64,000 nt of DNA, taken from contig JAGYXB010000514.1 of the NCBI GenBank assembly GCA_022495005.1, positions 62,001 to 126,000 on the forward strand. Direction: 5' to 3'. Shown piece after piece: positions 33,091-46,400 of the stretch. Source of the stretch: Rhyacophila brunnea. Lineage: Eukaryota; Arthropoda; Insecta; Trichoptera; Rhyacophilidae. Every line of letters starts with the position of its first letter. The stretch's first letter is position 1. Position numbers and translations under genes: made by a program. The notes under the pieces are model-generated. The model saw only the letters and a list, made by a program, of their open reading frames with translations, searched no databases and was not told the origin of the DNA.

Positions 33091-36000
33091 CTAGTTTTTA
33101 CCATTGCCAAGGAAAATGTCTTGCGGATAAAAAAGTATTATGTCCAATAATTATTAATACTAACCTTTTCTATGCCTCACGATATTACTATGGCAGTATC
33201 TGACAGACCGCAGATTTTTAACGACATACGTTGAATGTAGAGCAAAGCTCTTACTAGAATCGCTGTAATACTGATAATTTTTGGCTTAATATTTCATAAT
33301 TTTTCAAACAGATGTCAGTGTGTTTAATTTTTTATATTATGGCTAGTAATAAGAGTTTGAAGTCAGACGAGATAACTCACGAAATTCGTAAGTGCGGCCT
33401 GTCGATCACGATCTCACAGAGAGAGAAAACTCGCTGAAGGCATAGAACCATCTAATGAAGTTATCCAAATAGTCAGAATGTCTTCTAAAATCTTCCAATG
33501 AATTTTTTCATGCCTTTCATACCCAATATTTTAAGGTATCACTGTAATATAAGTATAACTATTTTTTTAGTGACAGCAATATTTTCTTTGTTTTCTTCAT
33601 CTGTCATCGACTTCAAAATCATGTTTTTAAAGTAATAACTGCCCAAGAGACGTGTGCGTATTTCAGGCTTTATTTTTTTTTGGAAAAGTTAAAATTATAC
33701 ATAGGATATTGTAGGAATAATTAAAAAAAAACCATTATAATTTTTAATTTTTTTTATTTTCTTTTTCGGTATTGGGTAAAAAAGATAATTGTTATGGGAC
33801 TTTAAAATTAACACAATACATAACATTGAATATTTTTATGACCTTACATGCTTTTTTGATTATGTTGGTTAGATAAACATTTACATATTACTATCATTAG
33901 ATATATGACTGTGGGTAACAAACATTATTCAACTTAGAAATGGATCTAAACCATAATAATATAGATTAGATTAACGAAACGTTAATAAATATAGTTTTAT
34001 AAAATTATAATCATATATCCTAAAAAAAACTATGGTCCATTTTATCACGTTTATTTTCCATAAGTAGAATAAATTGAAGTACACAATATATAATAAATTC
34101 TGATTGTGTTAACTTGAGTAGAAACTAGATAGGTATTTAGATATGAAAAGTATATTAATTAACTAACTTGTGGAATACAAAAAATCATATCTGTGGATTA
34201 ATGCACATATTATATGGGTATGTACAGTTTTTATTCCCGTATATACCATACATTTATTTCTAGTCTTCTTATTTCCTTCAAAAACACTTACGTCCATTCG
34301 ATTTTCTCAATACAAAACTGGACAAACAACATAATAATATGTGCATTATCCATATTAAATAATCTCCAAATATGATGCGTTACATAAGTTAAAATAATAA
34401 ATATTTAGGTTTTGTTTAAAATATCGTCATCACAAATTTAATGTTCATAAAAGAAAACAATACATCGATCGTAAAAATATTATATTTTGTAGAATGAAAA
34501 CCTGTGATATTTTCATTGTAAATAGCAGTGGAATAAACGGGGAAGTTCATAATATTTTTTTTTGAGACTATTATAATAATATATTATTCAAAAAGCATTT
34601 TAAGGGAAACTACAACTACTATTATCAAATCTTTCCAATTAAACAAACAATGCAGTAATGCTATTATGCATATCATTTTAATATAATAAATTGATGAGCT
34701 ACAAAATAATCATAAACAATAGATAATTTATGCAATTTTATTACGTAGTTTGGGTTGAGGACTAGGTGTGAACCGGTAGAAATCTACTTTACCGTCACTT
34801 TTATAAAAGATGGTGTGATTACAATTCCATAGATGTCGTTTAATTAAATTTATAATTTCATTTTCACAATAATGTAATATTCTACAGTTACGATTTAATG
34901 CCATTGCTCGCTTGGTGCATATTAAATGTCTTTTAAACCATGGTATATCTACTCAGCTACAGTAGTTATTTGTAAAAAATATGTTTCTATTTTTAGAGAT
35001 ATGTTTTTATTGATAAAAACAAAGCGCAACCCATAGAAGGATTCAATTTTGATACATTTCATAATACGACTTGTTCACTGTAATATTGTAGGGTGATATT
35101 TATTACATTATCGACAATTATTCCCACCATTGCCCCAGTATCATCATTATTATATTAATTATAATAAAAATGAATATCCCAAACCTCAAAATAAAGTGGG
35201 AGACATTGTTTCTTATTCGCACTTAGGTTCCAGGAATCATACATGTAACTATCTACCTATCCGATAAGTATTTACATAATAATATTGTAATAATTATAAT
35301 AATAATTTTCTTAATAAGAAGTTTACCTATTTAAATATTGTAGACATTGTTTTCTGGAAAAGTTACTTATGCATTTTTTTTAAATTAACAATTTAATGAA
35401 GAAACTGAAATTTTAAAAAGCATTACAGTAATTTATTTTGACTAAAGTTATCTAACAGCTGATTATACCTTTGATCAATTAATACCATTAACACATTTAT
35501 TTATCACATGATTATGTTTATATTGTGGAATATTACATTTATATTGAATTTAAATTTAGTCAAACCATCAGCACAAACAAAAACAAATTTAAATATTATT
35601 AGACAGTAATGATTATATGATATGACAGATATATTATTTTATACTTAATTATTGTTGTTAAACAATATTTTGGGTAGTTTCTCATTTATAATTTAATTAG
35701 ATATTTAGTGCACCTACATTGGTTATGAAAGAAATTTAAAAGAAAGGTCTATTTCACAATAGTTGCCATACAGTTAAATAAATTAATATAAAAAATAATT
35801 AATTATTGTACAATGCAAAATTCAGAGATATTTTTAGAGATAGATAGATAGAGACTTTTTTTTAATTTTCATTTTATTGCATTTCTGTATTCCCTGTGTA
35901 TGATTACAGACAACTGTGCAAATATATATTTATTATCATAAGCCCCTCAAATCAGCTCTTAAAAATATGCCATTTTGCTTTTTTGGATACTTTTTACAAC

Positions 36001-37318
36001 CAAGATATTATTATGTTTTCACCCTCTCCTGAAAAAAAATTTCTTTTGTGACATTTGATGTTTTTATGCCAAGGTCTTCAATCTCTTCAAGTCTTACTAA
36101 ATATATATTTTTATGTTGGTACCTATTTTAATAAATTTATCAAAATATCGCTTGGTTAAATAAAAATTGTGTGGAATAGGCCTGTTCATGTTTAAGCCGT
36201 CAATATGATAAATCAATGTAGTAAGAGAGACTTGAAGCATATACGACTTATCATTGTGCGCATAGGCTGTGATGTTCAGTTTTGTGCCTTGTTTAATTTG
36301 ACCTACAGTTTTCATGCCGTTTTGTCATTTGGCACATTAAAATAAATCAAAACCCAACACGAAAAGTAAAATATTAATGACGAAAAGTCCTGAAAACTGA
36401 CGACTCCTGAATACGGCACGCATTCACTATGCAATCCACTGTATGTATGATTTGGCTATACAACAGTAAAACTTAATTTATACATGTGAAATAATGTTTT
36501 AATGAGCATAAAATATGTATATTTTATTGGCTCTGCAATCTTCGCCAATAGGTTTTTTTTATAGCAGTTTTTTTTTACGAGAAACGTCGAAATCCAACAT
36601 GCAAATTATTTTCAAACCCCGGTGTTCAAATCACGACAGCGACAGTGGGTACAATCGAGTATTTATGTTTTATGCAGCTCCTAAAGTGTAATGTCTGTTG
36701 TCGATCGCTAAGTTGAGTTTAGACTCTAGATATACACTGTTGCCTAGGTTTCAAATGAGTTTTTATAGCACAAACATTTGAACATGACCGACTCCAGATC
36801 GATTTTACACATATCAGTATATTTGCGTTTCACCCTGTAAGATATATTTTCACTACAGTTAAAATATATTGGGCTACTTAAGTTACGTACCTACATTAAT
36901 AATTGTAGTAGTGTTAATATTGTTACATAACTTTTTTTCATACAATATCTAAATGAATTGTTAACATAAGACTGATATGGAAAAACACTCAGGATGTGGT
37001 GCAGGATGTAGCATTGGACTGAAGGAAATGACAAGGCCTCATTCTTAAGGTATGCTCCAAGGCTGGAGATCTACTGGGTGACGTAAGTAAGTAATAAAAA
37101 TTACGTGCTGATGGTTTTCATAAAAACTACTATTTAGACATTATTACTTATGGGGATTTCAAACATTTATCGAACACCTGTTGACATCTATTTTAACCTA
37201 TTATTATGTGGTTTTGTAGTAATGACATTGAACACTGATTAATAAGTTGGTTGATTATTGTAAGAAAAAAATATTACTTCATGAAACAAAAATTCTTCTT
37301 TCTTATACTATCGATATC

Positions 37319-37476
37319 CTATAGCGGGTAATCCATTGGCACATGCTGCTTATATTTCGACGCCATGAAGTGGTAGATTTCTTCAAATGTTGGCCGTTTG
37401 GAGTCGTCTCGCTTCCAACACTCGGCCATCAAGCGGTATAGGTCTGCTGGGCAATTATTTGGCTTAGGCAAAATTT
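37319..37476 (-). CDS. Ddr: Ddr exon: kinase C-terminus and stop
   Basis: 51 codons and a TAG stop. ILPKPNNCPADLYRLMAECW and KRDDSKRPTFEEIYHFM match the DDR ending ([20 protein letters not shown]...RPSFQEI). The subdomain XI Arg is kept. The protein ends about where vertebrate DDRs end. Confidence 0.95.
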
Positions 37477-40400
37477 CTGGAAAAAAAAGTCAACAATGAA
37501 TCACTTGATGCAACAATAAAATTGCATTGCTATAGACAACATTTTATAGCGACACTTTCCGAAATCAATGTTCTATCCAAGTACAATTCAATTCTGTGTA
37601 TGAAAGAAAAGAAGAGATAAGTCTTCAAAATTAAAAAATGAGTTTAACCTGATAAATTTGACAAATTTAATAATAATTATGTGTAAATCAGAAAAGGGAC
37701 GAGTCAATTCAATCTCTTTCGATAAGAAAATTTCATACAGAAATGTTGCAGCTCCCGTCCATAGTTGTCTAATTCTTTGTCAAAGTCCAAACTTCATGAG
37801 GTTTCTTACAATATGAAATGCTTATCAAATTGCATTAACAAACACATAAGCCGATAGCCAACATTTATTAATTTAATTTGCTAAGCATTTCATGTAAGAA
37901 CTACTAGTTAAACTTGTTGTAATTAAGTAGGATGCCCGTAACTTAATTGGCCACATTAGCGCGAATCCAGTGGTTACCGATACAAGTTCCGTCGGGTGTC
38001 ATATTTTTTCATATACTTATATCTGAGGTGTTTTTAAATTATGAATGTGGAACTTAATACATTATCCACATTAAGTTAGTCTCAACTAATACGTTTTTAA
38101 AAGAATAATAATAAAAACAGGTCTCTTGTTTTTCTCACTACACGTCACCGATTTTGGCAATATAAGTTAGGTTTAACTTTTTTGGTCCATAAGATATACA
38201 TATTATTATTTTATCTCACCAAAATAATACGACCTCTTTTTTCCAGCTGTTATAATATGTTTAATTAAGTTGGACTGCAGAGGTAGTACCTTTGTTCCGA
38301 GTAAACCAGACACTGGTCCTCACTGTCCTACAAGGCAAGTGGATGCGTAATATAGATCTAAAACAGATCATTAGCCTCTCTCTTACCAGGACCGTCTGTG
38401 CGTGGTGCCAGCACCACATCCTCCTAGAGGTGACCCTGGTATTGCAGAACACGGCGGATCTAGACTGGGAAGTCAATAAATATCCTGGTATTGGGCAGCA
38501 GCAATTACTAGTACTGATGTAAGGTGGAGAGGATGGACTTCGGTACAGCTTACATTTAGATAATTGAATGCATGATCGCAACGGCTTTAATGGCTTTGAC
38601 ACTGTGATGGCACAATAAGAAAAGTTTAATTATTATTTCTCCTTATACTGTATTTTATATTTAGGTGATAATATGATCCGGACTTGTATGGTTATTTGGC
38701 GGTTGATGATGGATGGAGAGATTAGGTCATTGTTGCTTGTAGGCTTCGAGGAGAGCGTTTATTGATTGATACAAGAATACAATAATACCTTAATAAAGAT
38801 GACAGCGTGAGATTTTAAACGTGGATATGGATGTACTGGTGAGATCCATGTGATCAAGAGATTGATTATATTATTAATGTACTGAGAGGCATGATTCGAA
38901 TGGAACGTTGGTTGACTACGTCGAGTGACGGACTCGTGACGGTAGTAGTGCGTTGCATGACGGACTCAATGAGTGAGTGAGGATTCGTGGATTGTCCTTC
39001 TTATTTATATAAATACAGTACATATATTACAAGAGATATTGTCACAATTAACAAAACATAAGAGACCCTACTGATCTAGTTATGACTGAGGATCATCATT
39101 ACCATTATCGCTCTATTGTTTTGTTTTGACAACAAAACATACATATTAAAGTGTGTCACTCATTTAATGCTGAATGGTATGATTGCTATAGTTATGTTAC
39201 CTTTAAGCTCTGATCCATAAAATTGTTGCTCTGCATTCTGCAGTAAGTCTTCTAACGTTAAGTTACAATAAGGTACCTGCTTGCATAAGCTCAAAATTTC
39301 CCACAATGTAACTCCATACGACCACACCAAGCCGGGACAAGTGTACCTATCCTGAAAATTAAAAGAATAAATTTGGGGTTAGAATTAGATCAGTTAGAGT
39401 TTTTTCACATGGGCGATTGATCGCTGAGAGTCAGTCACAGTAGTTTCCGCGCTGTCAATTTCTCAGCAATCTGTCTCCCAGCGAAAAGTCGCGCAATGTT
39501 TTGATTTTGATTATGATTACACAAACTAATTTAAACATCATGTTAATCATTAATCAGTTTCTGTTTCAAGTTTTTAAGCATATTTTTGTATGCCTTTGAC
39601 GGGTTTTGAAAGTAATTCATCATTATAATATTGTCTGAAATTATATTTAGGATATTTATTATGTACTAGTATTGATACCAGATAAAAGTCTCCCACAGGA
39701 GACTACCTCAAAGGGCGGACCGAACCATCAACTTTCCCAGAACACCACAGCCTACGTCCACTCTTCGCGGTTATCGCAACCCTCGGCCGAGCGAAGCCCG
39801 CCTCAACCGGAAATTCAAATTCGTTAGAATCCCGCCAAAACAGACGCGGCTTACCGATAGCGCCGCCACCGGTCAATTTGTCGGTATAACAGGGAGGTTC
39901 GCGACCGAGAGCGGGATGACGCCGAATCTGACGGTTGAACACGCGCGAAAAGCTTCTTCTTCGATTGGCCGCCGGACAGCGAGCATCGTCTCTGCTCGCC
40001 TCGGACGCGAAGCCAAGATACATATCCCGCCAAAAGGACCGCGTCGGCAGACTTCTCAAGCATCTCCAGGAAATAAAGGACCACATCGGCAGCACGCCAA
40101 GCCACAAGCCCCGATCCTATCTCCCATCGGACAGCGAGCATCGCCTCGGATGCCAAGCATCAGCAGCTAGGACGCAAAGAAGCCACGCTTGCAGCCCGCC
40201 AATTATCGACCGACCGCCATGACAATAACATGTAACGACTTACAATAAACCAACCTTGACCAAATACCCCGTGTGTTTCTGTCTCCCACCCCCGCTTTGA
40301 CCTTGACGTTATCACGGCCTGCTATCTCTGCTTTACACGCGGAAGGCCGGTGATAGTATGTATACATTTTTTTTAGATTTCCTCCATATGTGGACTTTTT

Positions 40401-43400
40401 TTTTGGAAATAAACGCCATACCTATGCTATAAGGCCACCTGTCATTGAAATAATGAAAGTAAAATTTTAAAAAGTGTGTTTTACTATTTTTACATTATTT
40501 GAAAAGTTACTTACCAAAAGAACGCTTTCCCAACTTTGCCATCGTACTGGTACAGGCTTTTCTCCTATTAAAATATTATAGTTCTCCCTATATAATGGAG
40601 AGCATATTGCCATATCAGTCACTTTTACTCTATTACGGGGGTACATTATGCAGTTTCTGGAAATGAATAAAATAACAATGATATTGCTAGGGGTATAGTG
40701 GTGTTACTAGAGCACTGATTATTTCTACTGTGATGCACTGAGGGTCTTAAAAAGCTCCAGGAATTGTTGTCTACGGCAAAAATTAGTTAATAATGGGACA
40801 AATTTAACTCGAAAGATGGTAGTGGCACTAATTGTGATGTTATCAATATACCCTGACAGTAGAATTTTTTTTTAATTGGTAATATTTTTTCTCCCCCCAT
40901 TATTTAAGTAGGTATCTAGTTCTTATTATAATGCTGGACTCATACAATGGCTCAAGTCCGACAAATGTTTGTGGGTGTTCAGCATTGTGATGGAGCGACA
41001 TTTTCATTGGCCGGCAAATATTTGCCATCTACCGACACAGTGTCGGTATTTCAACATGCATCAAAGGGTGCTAACTTGGGCCATTGTGAAGACGGGTGTA
41101 AGAGTGAGGTTTCTTTGAACTTTCATGTTTTTTAATATACATTACTTAGTTTTGTTTTGGTGTCAATTTGCTCCTACCATGAATACTTAATTGAATGTTA
41201 TTTTATTTCTTTCATGCAAATTAATATAATAAAAAAATATTACTAGTTAAAAAACAAGCTTCATATAAAATAAAATGGATATTTACCTAGCTGCGAGATC
41301 CTTATGCACCACACTTCTAGATTCTAAGTATTTCATAGCGGAGCATATTTGTATACTTATAAATATTAATAATGGAAATCTAGAAATATAAAAATATATT
41401 ACAAAAGATTATTAAGGTAATATTGGAAATTATATATTATTATTGGTATTTATCATCATAAAAGCATTATCGGTAGCTCTTCTGTAGATACCCAAGCATT
41501 TCTTATTTAAAAAATAGGGAAAAAGTATGGAATAATCCGATATTGAAAAAAGATTATGATACTGGTATTGTATCGGTAGAAATGTATCAATGACAAAGAA
41601 GGATCAAAGTATTGATAATTTTTGACCAAGGTAATTCATATGCATTGTTGTGTCCATCGATTAATAAATAACATAGCATTTAACCTGATCCGTGCCACGG
41701 ACGAATTAACTCACCAAAGCATGTATGTCGCGTCATGCCACGGACGAATATATTCGTAGGTTCTTGTAAACGTCATAACTTCTGAATAAACATTCTGTGT
41801 ATATTTTCAATATTTATCATTTTAGTGTGACAATATTCACGATAAACTTGATAAACATGTTGTGTTGCTAAGTTTTCACAAATATTTATCATTCCATTCC
41901 TATTTCATATTTTTTAAAGGATTTATTTTATTCCGAAAATAGCTGGCCTACAAGTGTCCACCTAGTAAAAATTGGCTGGCAGTGATAAGGTTAAGGAGAT
42001 GTCTTTACCTACCAGAGGGACCTAGCGGAAAAATACGAAGCTTATAGATATAAATAAAAAGGATTTCAAGTTATACACATTTATATTTTTATAAAAATCG
42101 ATCTTTTTTAAAATAAATATTATAAAAATAGTAAAATGATGAATCAGTCAAAAATCTAAACGGTAAAAAATTGAAAACTTAATAAACTAAATTTTAATAA
42201 TAAATAAATGACCATAAAATATAATGTAATAATAAGATGGGACCCTGCAACAAATTCACATTTTTTTCATTTTTTTACAATAATTGTAAGTTCATCTATG
42301 ACTTAAAATATTTTACTTAAATATTTTTCTTTTTAATGTTTTCAGATACATATTTATTAATTAACACAGTTAAAATCGTAAATTATCAAAAAAAAATCTC
42401 AAATTGCAAGCGTCGTATTTTTCCGCTAGGTACTCTATTGGCATGTAGGATCCCCGAAAAGCTATATGAACAATGACACAGTTTATTAATAAATCATATA
42501 ATAATATGGCGACATCTAGTTAAGATACCTCAAAGGTAACGGATGAATAGTGTATTATTAGTTGATTTTTCAGTAAAGTATAATATGCTTCATTATTCCG
42601 TCAATAGATGTTGTTATTAAATGGAAACTTTTGCTGTGCAAACTTTTAATTTTCAAGATAGTCTTTCTTACCTTATCGGTTCACTAGCCATTACACGTGT
42701 TGATTTTAAAAGTTGGTACAGATCACCAGCCTCCGAATATTCAAGAACCATCAGTGGAGGCATATCGTTGGTCACTACGCCTAGAACTTTGCAGATCGAG
42801 TGGTGGTTCAGGCTTGCCAAAAATCTCAATTCCTTCAAGTACTCCATGCACATGTCTCCTTTCTTTAAGCGAGCGGTTCGGACTTGTACTAGATCAGGAG
42901 CGTCAGGCATTATCGCTTTAATGTTTTGAGTCTCGTAGATGGATATCTGAAATTACAATTATAAAAAGTACCTGTTATAATTTTGTGAGAGCCTTTCGTC
43001 TGGCTAAATTATGTGGATTTGCAGAAACAAGATACTTAATCGTTTAGGAACATGGAAGCCCGACGCAGTGACCGATTTTGAGCCCCTCCCAATAATAAAT
43101 AATATAAAAACCATAAATTCCATTTGTCTTTTTGCATTAATAATAATTGAATTACTGATTTAAGCTGTCTTGAAGCCCCTTTTAAATACTCTGACGAATC
43201 GATTGTGTCATTTGCATCAAACTTTTATTTTTTTTCTCGAATTCTCGACGAAAAATTCATCAAAACATTTATATAATATGTAATAGGTCATCAATTCAGA
43301 TTCACTAGTGCATCTATTCGATACACAAGGCTGCTATCGAGGGTAGTTTATTATATTTATGTATTGAGGCGGGTAATTGTTACAATAAGTTAACCATCAG

Positions 43401-46400
43401 CGAGTGCTATTTTTTAACAGTACCTCTCTTGGGTGTGTTAACTTTTAGAGCAAGATAACAGTTTAGACGCCTATTTTATTGTAACAATTATACTACTTCA
43501 ATACATAAATATGATAAACTACCGTCAATAGCTGCCGATAGTAGCCTTGTGTATAGAATAGATGCGCAGAAATAGTTTAGTCATTGTGATCACCAGGTGT
43601 ACTATAACCGGCAATCCAGAGTGGCCACACTAAGTTTCAGTACCTAGCCACTATACGGGATATATTATCCTCTGATGGCTATATCATCTGGTGTGCTACT
43701 TTTCTAATGCCCTACTGGATTGATTAAAAATAATTCAATCAATCAATTTCAATTTCTCTAGAATAAAATATTTCTTAATTCTAAATATCTCGATTCTTTA
43801 AAAGTTCTCACAAATTCTAGTTTTGTTACACACTGGAACATATGTTCAATATATTATATTTGCAGTCATAAATAACACTTACTAGTATTACCAATTTAAT
43901 TTTATATAATAATTACATATTTATAATAACATGAGTAAAAAAAATGAAAATCAAATCGGTAGAGAGGTTCCACTTGTTCCCCTAATTTGGTTATATTGTG
44001 ATGACAGTGAGAGAAGTAATCGCATTAAAGCCAAACAAATAAATAAATATACCTCAAACCAAGTATAGTAAAAGTTTATAAAAATAATTACAAGATAAAA
44101 AGAACTTTTTATATACTTACCCCGTTTTTAAATTTTCTGTTGAATCATATAAACTTGACAATTCTATGTATTACTAAAAACTTTTTATTGTACTTGATAG
44201 AAATACTGAATAAATATTATAGAATACAGAAACGTCATTTTGACATTTCATATTGATTTCCATAGTAACGCACGTATATATTAATAATTTAGTTGCTAGG
44301 ACCCACTTAGCAGCCAATAATAGTGAGTAGTAAATATTATTTTTAACGAATTTTTTCCGAAACATACAAAACAGAATTAACTGAAAATGAATTCAATCTG
44401 CTTAAAGATGGCCAAAAGTATTAAAAGAATGTACATATTGTCGTCGTGTTCTGATAATATATTCTAAAAGTTTCAAATGTTTGGCTAGTTGGGAAGTTAG
44501 TTAGAAATCTTGGACAAACAAGAAAAAAATTGTACTGCACAAGAAAAAATCTGTACCGGACAAACAAGAATACGAGCTAATAAAAACGTGGTAAAATAAG
44601 ACAGAACTAAGAGACAAATTTATAAAAAAATAGTTAATTAACTATTTCGTCAACTATAGATACAGACTGAGTTATGAGCTATTTTTAAATTGTTATCAAA
44701 TATTAGTTAGTTTTGTTAATATTTCTTACTTCTCCAGAATGACACGATCCAATTGTAGAAACTAGCTGCAGGCAGTACAAAGGAATTGGTATGATATCAG
44801 CGTCCACTCCGGCAAACGGCAAAGTCATGCTTGGAGAGATGTTCCATACCACGGCAGCGGGAGTGAACTGGAATATTGCCGTAAAATTTTGTTATATTAT
44901 ATTTTATTTTGTGTTAGCTATCGCTGACGGTTTTATGTAGGTATGTGACTGGTTAGGAAGCCCCCTAGTGGAAACTTTCCAGTATTGTAAGGCACCATTG
45001 AATGTTTCAAATACAGCTGTGAAGGTCAACAACCTCAGACCATGTCAGCAAATGCACTGTGATTACAACAACGTGTTTACCCAATTTTCGCATATCACTT
45101 CGTCGACATAATAATTTATGTCGGTGACAGTTGACAAAGTAATATTAATGTAGATTGTTTACAAAAAAATCAATACCTTGGCTTTTTCCCTTGGCGTAGT
45201 ACCGAATGCCTTCTTGTGTGCTATGTTGACATCGCTTAAACCGAAGGACCTGGCTTCCCTGGGGCCGCGTCCGCTGTGTTTGGCATCACTGCCACTTCTG
45301 TCGCGACTGTGTACCTTCAGTTTGTAATCGCTGCCCTGTCCGTCGTAAACCGAATTATGGATGTCTAGCTTGCTTTGTTTTTTGGCGGGCATTCCCATTG
45401 TAGAATTTTTTCGGGATGTGTAACCGGCTGGAGCGAATACTTCTTTACCCAATGAACTCTAAAAATATATCTTGAATGTGTATTTTTATAATATTTGATT
45501 GATTCACTGAATGGTATAAACGGCGCAATACATTTTCATAATTATTTTGTTGCAATATTTCACACGTTCAATAACAAAATTATAATTGTACAGACGCACA
45601 TAATATTTGATAACACGCAATATTGAATGCAATAATACAAGAATTGATTATCTATTATATTTATTTTTATCTGCCATCTACGCAACTGGATATTAAAAAA
45701 TCACACTGAAATTTAAAGAGTAGGTAATAATAATTACAATATAAGCATGATCTATTTATTCGCGCTATAATAATATACGAGTTGGTCTACAAGCACCGGA
45801 AGTTGCCATAATAAAGAGGTTTTCTGCGGGAGCTTTCGGCAACTTGCTGTACGTATGCCACTTCTCTTAAACTAGCAGTAAAACTTGTTTTTTATTTATA
45901 AAACTTAAAGTCATATTGTTGGAACTAAATTAAATCAATCAATAAGAATGATACCTACTATGAAAAATTACTTATCTATATATCTATATCTGTTATAAAC
46001 AGTACTAATCTATAAACATACTAAATGATATGCCAATGATTGTTATAGGTCTGTTACCGAAAGTTGAGGCAACCAGAATACTCACACAGACGCATTGTTT
46101 ACAAATAGGTTGTTTCAAAATTTTAAATCGACTTTTAAAAAATGAGATTCTTTGGTTTGATTTAGGAAAAAATCGAACTAATCAAGAAAGGAAGAGCCTG
46201 TAAATGAATACTGTATTCTTCAAAAATACACCAATACACACAATCGTTCGTATATGTGATCGATTCACCTTTCGGTAACAGACCTTTAACAGGCGATTAA
46301 CTTATACCTATCTACAGGGAAATCTATTGTAGGTATGTCATACTTGAGAAATGATAGTATATTTATTAATTTATGGTGGTTTAAAATGCTTTTTTTTAAT

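Larger units (their letters stand above)
25040..37318. other. AT-rich convergent region between two gene 3' ends
   Basis: 12.3 kb between the stop of the plus-strand gene and the stop of Ddr on the minus strand. Apart from a 579-bp hAT-type element (32512-33090) and short ATA/ATT microsatellites (about 28106-28130 and 30473-30487), I see no exon-like segment. Frames of 60-72 codons here are of the length expected by chance. Long 3' UTRs of one or both genes may cover part of it. Confidence 0.6.

Noticed and set aside
36097..36315. 72-codon minus-strand frame with a fairly balanced composition
   Set aside because: It lies in AT-rich convergent DNA with no splice sites or family similarity. 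Length is within chance, though it could be a transposon scrap.
39703..40222. Several overlapping frames up to 134 codons on both strands
   Set aside because: They coexist on both strands of a GC-rich insertion where stop codons are rare, and none resembles a protein.
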